Shown here piece after piece: positions 7,298-14,554 of a stretch of 14,742 nt of DNA. Source of the stretch: JAPXSY01 sp034003585 (GTDB lineage: Bacteria; Verrucomicrobiota; Kiritimatiellia; RFP12; UBA1067); assembly GCA_034003585.1 (NCBI GenBank), contig JAVEYH010000089.1:1-14742 (forward strand). The letters run 5' to 3'. Under the pieces are notes generated by a model. It was given only the letters and a program-made list of their open reading frames with translations, was not told the origin of the DNA and made no database searches. A program made the translations under genes and the position numbers. Every line of letters starts with the position of its first letter. Positions within the stretch are counted from its first letter, which is position 1.

Positions 7298-8097
7298 CCG
7301 CGCCCCCCCGTCAACAGAAACCCCACCCCCCCGGCGAGATTCCAGATCCGCGCAACCCCGAAAAAGAGCGACCACGCGAGGAGGAACAAGACATCCGCGC
7401 CCCGCATCTGTGGCTGCCGCATCAGGAGGATCTTTCCGTCGAATCCCCGCGCGAGCATCGCCCGGTACACGCGCTCCGCCCGGCTCACACTCCGGATCAG
7501 CAACTGCCCGATCAGCGCGCCGTAAGTTCGAAGCCGCAGCGCGCGCCGGCCGGCTGAACGCAACCGCGCGCCGCGGACCATGCGTTCCCCCTCGTCCGCA
7601 ACCAGAAACAGATAACGGTACAAGAACAGCAACTGGAGCACAAACACGCGCGGCACGCGCATCTTTTCCAATCCGGCGCACAACCGGTACATCCCCGTAC
7701 AGGCGACCAGACAGAGTACCGTGCCGACAGTCAGGGCGAAGCGCAACAGGATGGAGGCGAAGGAAAACCACCCCCCGGCGACCGGCAGCCCGGCGATCGT
7801 CGCATGGGTCTGGCGGTCCAACACGGGATTGAACAGTCCCACCGCCAACGCAAACGGCGCGGCGGCCAACATCTTTCGCATCAGCGGCCACAGCGGAATG
7901 CGGCCGAGCGCGGCGAGTGCCACCGGATACAGGGCGAACGGGATCAGGGCCGAAACCGCATACCGCGCGTGCGACAACACCGCGACAAGAAACAGAAACG
8001 CCGTCAGGATCTGGACGCGCGCGTCGATGCGATGGATTGGAGAATCCATTCGGGACCACTCGTCCATTTGCCCGACATGCCTCAACCCTTCCCGCAT
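7294..8097 (-). CDS. nikQ: ECF transporter transmembrane T component, NikQ/CbiQ family
   Basis: This is the integral-membrane coupling subunit that joins the metal-binding S component to the ATPase. The protein has 267 residues from ATG at 8097. DSPIHRIDARVQ near the N-terminus is the typical CbiQ opening. Several hydrophobic helices follow, and the C-terminal cytoplasmic part carries the EcfT-type coupling motifs RGARLRSAGR and RAMLARGFDG (Ala-Arg-Gly type), which contact the ATPase. A TTG at 8133, overlapping the previous gene by 11 bases, would add 12 residues. I prefer the ATG because AAAGGG precedes it and because CbiQ proteins usually begin close to this point. The stop overlaps the start of nikO. 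It is the middle gene of the operon nikMN-nikQ-nikO. Confidence 0.9.
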   Translation of the reverse strand: MREGLRHVGQMDEWSRMDSPIHRIDARVQILTAFLFLVAVLSHARYAVSALIPFALYPVALAALGRIPLWPLMRKMLAAAPFALAVGLFNPVLDRQTHATIAGLPVAGGWFSFASILLRFALTVGTVLCLVACTGMYRLCAGLEKMRVPRVFVLQLLFLYRYLFLVADEGERMVRGARLRSAGRRALRLRTYGALIGQLLIRSVSRAERVYRAMLARGFDGKILLMRQPQMRGADVLFLLAWSLFFGVARIWNLAGGVGFLLTGGRG

Positions 8098-8122
8098 GCT
8101 TCCCTTTCCCGCTTTGAACAAA

Positions 8123-9163
8123 TCAGACCGCAATCCGGCGCCGGCGCAGCAGAAAGCCGATCAGCGCGGCCAGACCGCATGTGACGCCCCCCCCCACCAA
8201 ACCGGAAACCGAGGTGCCCGCATCCGCTGCGGGCCAGGATACGGCAGGCGCTTTCTGCGCCTCATCCGCCGCATCTCCGGCGCGTTTGAACCCGTAGTCG
8301 GGCAGAAAAGCCGTCCGCGTCTGGACCGCGGCGAGACCTTGCGTCACGCGGTCCGCGCGTTCCGCGAGTTCCTGCCCCCCCGTAGTTTTGCCAACCGCCC
8401 ACTCCAACCCGTCCGGGCGCGTGGCCGCGAACCAACTGATCACCCCCCCGAGCAGCACACATACGGCACCCCAGGCCGCCATGACCGTCCACCGCACTCC
8501 GGCTTGTTTTGCGGAAGGCTTTTCCCCCTGTCCCGCAAGTTCGGGCGCAGTGCGTGCCACGGCCGTCAAGACCGCCGCCGTGGCCACCCCCTCCACCACG
8601 CCGATCGCCAGATGAATGGGCTGCATGAGCATCACAAACGCGCGAAACGGCAGATCGGAAATTCCGGAGGCCGCAGTCTGCAGAACAACCCCCAGCGCAC
8701 CCAACTGCAGTCCCGCGACCGCGGCGGCGACGGACGCGAATCCAAGCCGGCCGCCCGACCGCGCCCCGCGCGCCAGCGGCCGGTATAACAGAGGATAGGC
8801 CACACAGGCGGGAAGGAACCCCATATTAAACACGTTGCACCCCAACGCCAGCAGGCCGCCGTCCGCGAAAAAAAGCGCCTGCACCGCCAACACAGAGGCC
8901 ATTACCACCATCGCCGCCTGCGGACCCAGCAGCACACTGAGCAAGAGCCCGCCCCCGATATGCCCGCTCGAACCGGTTCCGGGAATCGCGAAATTCACCA
9001 TTTGGGCGGTGAAGACAAACGCTCCGGTGATCCCCATCAGCGGTACCCGGCGCTCGGAGAGCGAGCGGCTCAACCCGCGCACGCACCAGGTCAGCGTCCC
9101 GCCGGTTACCCCCCACATCACCCCGCCGACAACGGGTGAAATCAACGCATCCGCCATGTGCAT
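8123..9163 (-). CDS. nikMN: ECF transporter S component NikM/CbiM fused to a NikN-like PDGLE domain
   Basis: This is the substrate-specific membrane subunit of a nickel/cobalt importer. The 346-residue protein begins Met-His-Met-Ala-Asp; in this family the N-terminal amine and His2 bind the metal, which fixes the start at 9163 rather than at the Met two codons on. A GGAGG site lies eight bases upstream. His68 in GSSGHIGGG matches the third conserved ligand, and DGGLLALGCNVFNM (101-114) and QPIHLAIGVVEG (181-192) are conserved CbiM/NikM segments. Residues 1-205 form the M domain with about seven membrane segments. Residues ~225-346 form the N domain: a membrane helix, the PDGLEW signature (250-255), a periplasmic stretch and a final helix ending in Arg-rich RRRRIAV. 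This M-N fusion replaces the separate NikN/CbiN gene. The NikR-like operator upstream favours nickel. Confidence 0.92.
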   Translation of the reverse strand: MHMADALISPVVGGVMWGVTGGTLTWCVRGLSRSLSERRVPLMGITGAFVFTAQMVNFAIPGTGSSGHIGGGLLLSVLLGPQAAMVVMASVLAVQALFFADGGLLALGCNVFNMGFLPACVAYPLLYRPLARGARSGGRLGFASVAAAVAGLQLGALGVVLQTAASGISDLPFRAFVMLMQPIHLAIGVVEGVATAAVLTAVARTAPELAGQGEKPSAKQAGVRWTVMAAWGAVCVLLGGVISWFAATRPDGLEWAVGKTTGGQELAERADRVTQGLAAVQTRTAFLPDYGFKRAGDAADEAQKAPAVSWPAADAGTSVSGLVGGGVTCGLAALIGFLLRRRRIAV

Positions 9164-9217
9164 CCGCTCACCCTCCCTGACCCGCCTTCCGGAGCCGAGT
9201 CTACCGCACCGTAAAGC

Positions 9218-9244
9218 GTGTTATTTTTTCAAAAAGCGTAACAC
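9218..9244. promoter_or_regulatory. Inverted repeat resembling a NikR operator
   Basis: On the plus strand the halves are GTGTTAT (9218-9224) and GTAACAC (9238-9244), separated by 13 bases. This matches GTGTTAC-N13-GTAACAC at 13 of 14 positions. From memory, that pattern (N13 or N14) is the operator type reported for NikR of Geobacter-like bacteria, where it controls nik(MN) genes. The site overlaps the candidate -10 box of the operon, the right place for nickel-dependent repression. No nikR gene is present in the window. Confidence 0.7.
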
Positions 9245-9263
9245 ATGAGGCACAACCTGTCAA
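9235..9263 (-). promoter_or_regulatory. Candidate promoter of the nikMN-nikQ-nikO operon
   Basis: On the minus strand a perfect TTGACA (9263-9258) is followed after 17 bases by TACGCT (9240-9235), preceded by the extended -10 TGT. The -10 hexamer itself is weak (three of six). The -10 lies inside the inverted repeat, so a bound repressor would block polymerase. The leader of about 65 bases shows no fold resembling a cobalamin or NiCo riboswitch that I could recognise. Confidence 0.55.
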
Positions 9264-9285
9264 ACCGGGCTCCGGCTGTGCGCGC

Positions 9286-9314
9286 TGGCCATGTTTCGCA
9301 GGGCATGGTATCAT
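9286..9314 (+). promoter_or_regulatory. Candidate extended -10 promoter of the plus-strand membrane protein gene
   Basis: TGG followed by TATCAT (9309-9314, five of six to consensus) forms an extended -10, with TGGCCA (9286-9291, four of six) 17 bases upstream. Transcription would begin near 9321, downstream of the ATG at 9291, which argues for the protein start at 9363. The -10 overlaps a small palindrome, GTAT-C-ATAC (9308-9316). Confidence 0.5.
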
Positions 9315-9362
9315 ACACCCGTGTTGGGAACGGATCCCGGCACACTGGATGGCGATTCCGTC

Positions 9363-10367
9363 ATGAAACAAATCTCGCTACGCCGATACCGAACCCCGGC
9401 GCTGCTGGCCGGGCTTCTCCTGTTCACCGTTTCCGGCTGGCTGACCGACCTGACCGGCCGGCTGCGCTGGCGACTGGACCAGGGCAATCAGGTTTATCTC
9501 GACGCCTCGATCCGCGATACCGCGCACCTGATGATTCCGGTCGGCGCGGCCAAGGCGGCCGCCGATGCGATTGAGGGCTCCACCGTCAACATCGAGGCCG
9601 GAGCCGTCTTCGCCAAAGCCGGCATGAGCATCGAAGCCGGAGACACCCTGCAGCCGCTGCTGGATTACATCGATCTCGCATGGCGCCTCCTGATGCTCAG
9701 CCTGGTCTATCTGGTCACCGCCAAATGCGTTCTTGCGGGCACGAACGCGCTGGCCGCGCCGTTTCTGGCCGTGTCGTTTACCGCGCTGCTCGCCGCGCAC
9801 CTGCTTGCGTTCCTTCGCGGCGCACCTCCCGCGCTGCGTCACGCGTTCCAACGCGTTGGCGCCCTTTTCCTGATGGGAGCCTTGCTTTTCCTGATTCTCC
9901 TGCCCATGACCGTGGCCGGGACCGCCTATCTGTCACGCCACACGACCGATCCGATGCGGCAAGACGTCCGCCTCGCGTTTGAACAGATCGGCAACGCGTT
10001 TTCCATGGAGCGGTTTCACGCCGCGGAAGAGCTGAAAGACAAGGCGGTGATCCTCAAAGAGAAACTCTCTTCCCTCGGTGAGTACGCCCGCGTGACCGCC
10101 GGGGAGGTCGCGATGGCGGTCTGCAAACTGGCGGCCATCAAATTGTTGAACGGTTTGGTTTTCCCGCTCGCCTCGTTCGCTTTCCTGCTCTGGCTGGTCC
10201 GCGGGTGCCTGTGGCCCGTGTTCGGCCTGAGCGACCGTCCGCTCTCGCCGGAGGATTTCCGCCGTCTCGCAGACTGGCTGAGCAGCGGGACCTTCGCGCG
10301 GGGCGTAGAGGCTCCGCCGGCATGGCCGAAGCCCCCTCCCGAGCCCTCCCCCGTGAAAAGCGAGTAG
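9363..10367 (+). CDS. Multipass inner-membrane protein of unknown function
   Basis: I do not recognise this family. From ATG at 9363 the protein has 334 residues; a start at 9291 would lie upstream of the likely transcript start. No good Shine-Dalgarno precedes either start. A basic N-terminus (KQISLRRYR) leads into a helix at ~12-28, then a polar segment of about 75 residues outside the membrane (LDQGNQVYLDASIRDTAHLMIP, written here only as a landmark at 38-59). Further helices lie at ~105-124, ~129-151 and ~166-190. A charged, partly helical segment (~197-245) follows, then a last helix at ~262-284 and a proline-rich tail. There are no cysteine or histidine clusters that suggest metal transport. 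The gene is transcribed divergently from the nickel importer across a 199-base region and converges on the GH106-like gene. It is the only complete plus-strand gene. Confidence 0.75.
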   Translation: MKQISLRRYRTPALLAGLLLFTVSGWLTDLTGRLRWRLDQGNQVYLDASIRDTAHLMIPVGAAKAAADAIEGSTVNIEAGAVFAKAGMSIEAGDTLQPLLDYIDLAWRLLMLSLVYLVTAKCVLAGTNALAAPFLAVSFTALLAAHLLAFLRGAPPALRHAFQRVGALFLMGALLFLILLPMTVAGTAYLSRHTTDPMRQDVRLAFEQIGNAFSMERFHAAEELKDKAVILKEKLSSLGEYARVTAGEVAMAVCKLAAIKLLNGLVFPLASFAFLLWLVRGCLWPVFGLSDRPLSPEDFRRLADWLSSGTFARGVEAPPAWPKPPPEPSPVKSE

Positions 10368-10423
10368 CCTGTGCCACCGCACGTTCCGCTCTCATTCGTA
10401 TGGATTCGCGGGCAACGCTTCCC

Positions 10424-12937
10424 TCATCTTCCTCCTTGCCCCGTGAACACCCACTCGGGCATGGCGAGCAGCCCGGTGCCCGGGCGCGGGTCAGCCGGCG
10501 GCACCCAGAATTTTTTTGTCCAAAAGCCGTCCGGATCTTTCCAATCACCGAACAGCGGCGCCACGGAGGTTTTGACGGTGATGACCAACTCATGCCGGCC
10601 GCCTCGCAGACGTTCCGGCACACGCCATTCGAACGGTGCCCAGGCGCGTTCGCCGAGCGACTGCCCACCCAGCGAGACCGACGCGTAGAGTCCGCCGGTG
10701 TCAAGTCGGATCAGTAATCCGCCATCATGCCGCGGCACGTCCAATTCTGTTTGGAAGGTCACGCTTCCGGCATATCCCGAAAGACCGTAGCGCCACAGGG
10801 CCGCAGGCGCCACCTGTTGTGGAACCGGCACAGCACGGCCGTCTTTGACCGCGAAGGTACCCGTGACAAAGGCCACGGGCAGGAAGTAATTGTTGTCCTT
10901 GCCGCCAGTCTTGACGGCAAACGATTGCTCCCCTTTTTCCAGCGGAAAAGGGACTGTTTGCCGATACAGGCCGTTCAGTCCCTGCCGCAGCGTGTCGCAC
11001 GGCTCATCCGCGACGACAGGATATCCGTTGCGTGTCAGCGTGTGCGTCTCGGGAAAATCGCGCACCACGATGCGGACGCCGGCAACCTGATGTTCGACCT
11101 TCAGGCACGCCACGCCGTTGGAGTTGAACGCCAACCGGTGCGTGTTGAGGTTGCCAAGCGTAAGGCGGAACGCGTCCGGACTCGACGTAAGAACCGGTTT
11201 GGTGCGGACGCGGTCCTGGGTGAGGAAGGCCGAATCGGCCAGTCGTCGGTCTTCCTCGCGGGCGGGCTTGACCCCATCCCAGACGAACACCCCTTGCGCG
11301 GGAAGATCGAGCGCCACCGGAGCCGCGCCACGCCGCACCAGGCGCAAGCCATGCAATGCCTGCTTGCCAAGCGCGAGCACCACCACGCTGTTGTCCTGAT
11401 AGTGGCGCAGCAAAACACTTTCAGGTAACTTGCCGTCCGCTGTCTCAACCCGCACCTCCGCCGGACGTTGCGCGCGCAGGAACGCCACCAGATCGTCCAG
11501 GTTCTCAAAAGAACGACCGGAGCGCTCTTCACGGATGGTTTTGCCTGAGAAGGAGATCACGAAGGGCAAACCGGAATTCTCCGTCTCCTCATACACGTCA
11601 TAGGTGATCTGCTCCTGCGACAGGCGACGCAATGCCCCATTCAAAAGAGGATGCTGTTTTTTTAGGGCACTGAGCCTGGCAGACTCGACCTGAGGGTACC
11701 GCACAGCCACATCGCAACGCACCGGCTTGGTGGCGTACACGGCCGCCAGACGGGCTTCTTCCGACAAAAGCCGGAGCGCCGGAAACCAGGGCTGCATACG
11801 CGTGAACGGGTTGAAATACCCGTGTTTTTCGAAATTCCCGCGCGCATCCAGCGGCGCGATGGCCAACAAGAAGCGGTCGATCTTGTGCATGGCGCTCAGC
11901 CAAACCATCTGGCGGTGTGTCGCGTGCGTCATGTCCGCGGGGCCTAGCGCAAACAGCTCAACCATTCCGCCGTTGCCGCGGCGTCCTGCGGCGTGTTGCG
12001 CCACGGCATACGTGACCCACTCGATTCTTTCCGGATCATACCGCGTAGAGATCTCGTCCATCCCCGGCAGGGTCAAGCCCTTCAAGACATGCAACGGATC
12101 GCCGTTATACCGCGCGGAGTCTGAGGTGCTCTGTTCCGAAATCATGTGGCCTGTAAAGAGGATTCCCATGCGGTCGCACCATTCGCGGATCGGATCAAAA
12201 AACGCCTTGCGGAAACGCCTGCCCAACAGTCCGCTGTAGACAGCCCACACCTCATCCTTGGCGTTATCCGACAGATACGCCTCGACATCCGCGCGCAAGC
12301 CGCGACCGGTGACAGCCTTGTACTCCTGCTCGACACCGTCAAAATATCGAAATCGCACGGCAGGCGTGCCGTCGAAACGGATCGGCGCCATGTGCCCGGG
12401 CTCGTCGGTGAAAACGCCGACGATGGTGGAACCCATGTATTGCTTCAGGCGTTCTTCGTAACGTTTGTGGGTCAGTTCAATGAAACGTTTCATGGCCAGG
12501 AAGCTGCAGTTGTCGGGCCAGCCCGGAGCGGAATGGATCTTCCATCGATACGAGCCGTCCTCCTGCTTGTAAACAGCGACCTCCTTACACTCGAAATCCT
12601 TGTTTTCGGACGGCACGCGCCCTTTGCACGAGCCGCTCGGCCAGTTGTACTCGTCGTACAGCCAGATCTTCATGCCGAGCCGTGCGGCGTGTTTGCAGAA
12701 CCACTCGCAGAGCTGCAGCCACTCCTCACCCATGTATTCCAGTTCCAGACCGCTGCGCGCATAAATCAGGTACTGGTCGACGCCGACCGCCTTGTAGGCC
12801 TCCAGCGTCTCGCGCACAACCGCCTCGTCCGGTTTACCGGTGATCGCCCCCATCGGGATCAGCGGACAGACCGGCTCAGCCGCCCGCGCCATCCAGCCCA
12901 CGCACAGCAGAACCAGCGCAATCGTGATCTTTTTCAT
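10424..12937 (-). CDS. Exported glycoside hydrolase related to GH106 (alpha-L-rhamnosidase-like)
   Basis: The 837-residue protein starts at an ATG preceded by AGGAGG and has a clear signal peptide (MKKITIALVLLCVGWMARA, cut after Ala19 or Ala20). The N-terminal half looks like a TIM barrel of the GH106/GH2-like kind: IWLYDEYNWPSGS (91-103) is the typical strand and loop, FTDEPG (176-181) holds the likely acid Glu179, and GHMISEQ (263-269) and PGMDE (291-295) may hold the partner carboxylate. The C-terminal part (~755-815) reads as a jelly-roll sugar-binding domain (SVSLGGQSLGERAW, then RVPERLRGGRHELVITV). GH106 enzymes remove alpha-L-rhamnose, mostly from pectin, but this protein is shorter than the usual ~1,100 residues. 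I therefore claim relation to the family and not the activity. It follows the oxidoreductase gene by 98 bases on the same strand. Confidence 0.72.
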   Translation of the reverse strand: MKKITIALVLLCVGWMARAAEPVCPLIPMGAITGKPDEAVVRETLEAYKAVGVDQYLIYARSGLELEYMGEEWLQLCEWFCKHAARLGMKIWLYDEYNWPSGSCKGRVPSENKDFECKEVAVYKQEDGSYRWKIHSAPGWPDNCSFLAMKRFIELTHKRYEERLKQYMGSTIVGVFTDEPGHMAPIRFDGTPAVRFRYFDGVEQEYKAVTGRGLRADVEAYLSDNAKDEVWAVYSGLLGRRFRKAFFDPIREWCDRMGILFTGHMISEQSTSDSARYNGDPLHVLKGLTLPGMDEISTRYDPERIEWVTYAVAQHAAGRRGNGGMVELFALGPADMTHATHRQMVWLSAMHKIDRFLLAIAPLDARGNFEKHGYFNPFTRMQPWFPALRLLSEEARLAAVYATKPVRCDVAVRYPQVESARLSALKKQHPLLNGALRRLSQEQITYDVYEETENSGLPFVISFSGKTIREERSGRSFENLDDLVAFLRAQRPAEVRVETADGKLPESVLLRHYQDNSVVVLALGKQALHGLRLVRRGAAPVALDLPAQGVFVWDGVKPAREEDRRLADSAFLTQDRVRTKPVLTSSPDAFRLTLGNLNTHRLAFNSNGVACLKVEHQVAGVRIVVRDFPETHTLTRNGYPVVADEPCDTLRQGLNGLYRQTVPFPLEKGEQSFAVKTGGKDNNYFLPVAFVTGTFAVKDGRAVPVPQQVAPAALWRYGLSGYAGSVTFQTELDVPRHDGGLLIRLDTGGLYASVSLGGQSLGERAWAPFEWRVPERLRGGRHELVITVKTSVAPLFGDWKDPDGFWTKKFWVPPADPRPGTGLLAMPEWVFTGQGGR

Positions 12938-12988
12938 TGTTCCTCCTCAAACGGGACCGGCCCGCAACCTCAGGAGCGGGAGGGGCAT

Positions 12989-13018
12989 GCGTCTGCCTGT
13001 CCACGGACAGCAGAGCGC
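12989..13018 (-). other. Imperfect hairpin between the oxidoreductase and GH106-like genes
   Basis: CTGTC-CACG-GACAG forms a tetraloop stem, extended by TCTG/CAGA and GCG/CGC pairs with small bulges. It lies 18 bases after the oxidoreductase stop. No run of T follows on the coding strand, so it is not a textbook intrinsic terminator. It may attenuate read-through or protect the 3' end of the upstream transcript. Confidence 0.35.
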
Positions 13019-13035
13019 GTCCCTCACGCCAACCG

Positions 13036-14448
13036 TTACACTTTCAGCACATACCCCTTGCGATATCCAGGCGTGACCATTGCGGTCGCCGAATCACAGT
13101 TCTTGAAGCGCAGCGCCTCGCAGTCCCATTCCAGCCGCACATTCGGGTGGCGCACCGCGATCGCCCCGAGCGCCGCGTTCTCGGCCACGTAACCGGCCGT
13201 CTCGAAGGGGTTGTTCGATTTGCGTCCGATCCTGATCGCGGTGGTGAAATCCTCGAAGTGGCTGCCGATCCGCGTCATCCAGAAGTTGGGCTTCGTCTGC
13301 TCCTCCTCCTTGATGTTGCGGATCATCGCGCGCATGTCGCTTTCGGGAATCACGCGGCAGCCGTCCGCGCCGTGCGACCCGTATTTGAGCGTGTTCTTGC
13401 TGCCGTAGACCACCGCGCCCGCGTTCCACTGCCCCGGCACGATGCGGTTGCCCAGCTCGCGCCCCTCCTCCAGCATCGCCGGCCGCGGTACCTCGTTGCA
13501 GAACTTGCCGTCATGCCACACGATCGTCATCGTCTTGCCGTTGGCGAGATCATACTCGTAGCGGATGCGCGAGGCGTTGGGGAACGCCAGCCGGTCGCGC
13601 ACGGGATCCCACCCCGGCGTCACCTCCGCCGTGATGCGCTGCGGACTGCGCAGATTGAGCGCGTCGTAGATCGGATCGAGCAGATGGCAGCCCCAGTCAC
13701 CGGGATTGCCGGTACCGAACGGCGTCCACGCACGCCAGCGATTGGGAGTAAAGTAGGGCGAATAGGAATGATACTCAGCCGGTCCGATCCAGCGTTCCCA
13801 GTCGAGCCCCTCGGGCAGCCGCTCCGGTTTGGCCAGCTCGGGAATCTTGCCCGCAGCGTCGAGCAGACGCATGGTCGTCCAGGTGTGAACTTCGCGGATC
13901 TCGCCGAGCAACCCCTTGCGCACCCAAGAGGTAAACGTCTGATGGCTGGCGAAGGAATGGCCTTGGTTGCCCATGTGGGTCACCACGTTGTAGCGGCGTG
14001 CGGCCTCCATCAGCCGACGCACCTCCCACACCGTGCGGGCGATCGGCTTCTCGGTGTAGACATGCTTGCCAAGCTGCATGGCCTCGACCGTGGGCAGCGC
14101 GTGCCAATGGTCCGGAGTCGCCACGAGCACGGCGTCGACGCTCTTGCCGGCTTTGTCGTACATCTCGCGGTAGTCGGCGAAGGTCTGCACGGACGGCAGG
14201 AATTGCCGGGTCGCCGCGAGGCTGCGCGGATCGACGTCCGCTACAGCCACAACCTGCCCGAGCCCGGCGTCGGTCAGCCCTTTGAGGTCGGCCCGCCCTT
14301 GGCCGCCGACGCCGACCGCCGCGAAACGCACGGTCTCGCTGGGCGGTGCTTCGCCGCTGCCGGCGATCAGTCTGCGCGGAAGGATTGAAAACACGCCCGC
14401 CGCACCGGCGGAACAGAGGAACGCGCGACGGTTGTACCCGGTCTTCAC
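13036..14448 (-). CDS. Tat-exported Gfo/Idh/MocA-family oxidoreductase
   Basis: I chose GTG at 14448 (470 residues) because AGGAG lies seven bases upstream and the residues that follow form a twin-arginine signal: Asn-Arg7-Arg8-Ala-Phe-Leu, then a hydrophobic stretch to ~22. The frame is open 49 codons further, but that part contains the promoter. The mature enzyme has a Rossmann fold with GVGGQGRA (46-53) for NAD(P) and Asp71 after the second strand. DHWH (113-116) and the family EKP motif (133-135) follow. The C-terminal half (NFWMTRIGSHFEDF, ETAGYVAENAALGAIA) matches the extended version of the family common in planctomycete-like and verrucomicrobial genomes. Such enzymes oxidise or epimerise sugars, some acting as glycosidases (GH109 type) through a redox step. 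The substrate cannot be read from sequence. The downstream GH106-like gene may supply or use the same sugar. Confidence 0.9.
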   Translation of the reverse strand: MKTGYNRRAFLCSAGAAGVFSILPRRLIAGSGEAPPSETVRFAAVGVGGQGRADLKGLTDAGLGQVVAVADVDPRSLAATRQFLPSVQTFADYREMYDKAGKSVDAVLVATPDHWHALPTVEAMQLGKHVYTEKPIARTVWEVRRLMEAARRYNVVTHMGNQGHSFASHQTFTSWVRKGLLGEIREVHTWTTMRLLDAAGKIPELAKPERLPEGLDWERWIGPAEYHSYSPYFTPNRWRAWTPFGTGNPGDWGCHLLDPIYDALNLRSPQRITAEVTPGWDPVRDRLAFPNASRIRYEYDLANGKTMTIVWHDGKFCNEVPRPAMLEEGRELGNRIVPGQWNAGAVVYGSKNTLKYGSHGADGCRVIPESDMRAMIRNIKEEEQTKPNFWMTRIGSHFEDFTTAIRIGRKSNNPFETAGYVAENAALGAIAVRHPNVRLEWDCEALRFKNCDSATAMVTPGYRKGYVLKV

Positions 14449-14474
14449 AATGGTTCTCCTCTTGATTGATCCGA

Positions 14475-14484
14475 TGTCCAATGT
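14475..14484 (-). repeat. Decamer ACATTGGACA shared with the esterase upstream region
   Basis: The minus-strand decamer ACATTGGACA here is identical to 6513-6504 upstream of the SGNH esterase gene. In this case it falls in the leader just after the expected transcription start, not upstream of the promoter. A common regulator is possible but weakly supported by ten bases. Confidence 0.25.
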
Positions 14485-14490
14485 GCAAGG

Positions 14491-14499
14491 ACTATAGCA
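14491..14499 (-). promoter_or_regulatory. Candidate extended -10 promoter of the oxidoreductase gene
   Basis: TGC followed by TATAGT (14496-14491) is an extended -10 with five of six matches. There is no recognisable -35 at the normal distance. A small dyad, ACCG-TG-CGGT (14510-14501), lies just upstream and could be an operator half-turn. Transcription from here would begin near 14484, consistent with the GTG start at 14448. Confidence 0.45.
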
Positions 14500-14554
14500 C
14501 ACCGCACGGTTTACGCGCTTGTATCCGTCCGTCAATGTGTGCATAGAATCCGCA

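Noticed and set aside
7298..8059. N-terminal extension of the transporter ATPase by 254 residues
   Set aside because: The extension is an Arg/Pro-rich out-of-frame reading of nikQ. The ABC domain starts at the ATG that overlaps the nikQ stop.
8098..8133. TTG start of nikQ overlapping nikMN by 11 bases
   Set aside because: Not excluded, but the ATG at 8097 has a better-placed AAAGGG site and gives the usual N-terminal length for the family.
9164..9217. Cobalamin or NiCo riboswitch in the transporter leader
   Set aside because: The leader downstream of the promoter is only about 65 bases and shows no B12-box-like sequence or multi-stem fold that I could recognise.
9311..9316. TCATAC, an E. 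coli-type NikR half-site
   Set aside because: No partner GTATGA lies 16 bases upstream, and the hexamer is part of the -10 box of the plus-strand gene.
10368..10423. Terminator between the convergent genes
   Set aside because: The 56 bases contain no convincing stem and no T run on either strand.
12937..14388. A 483-codon plus-strand frame, with similar frames at 3204-4415 and 5319-6440
   Set aside because: Each is antisense to a gene with clear family motifs, and none has a ribosome-binding site or domain.
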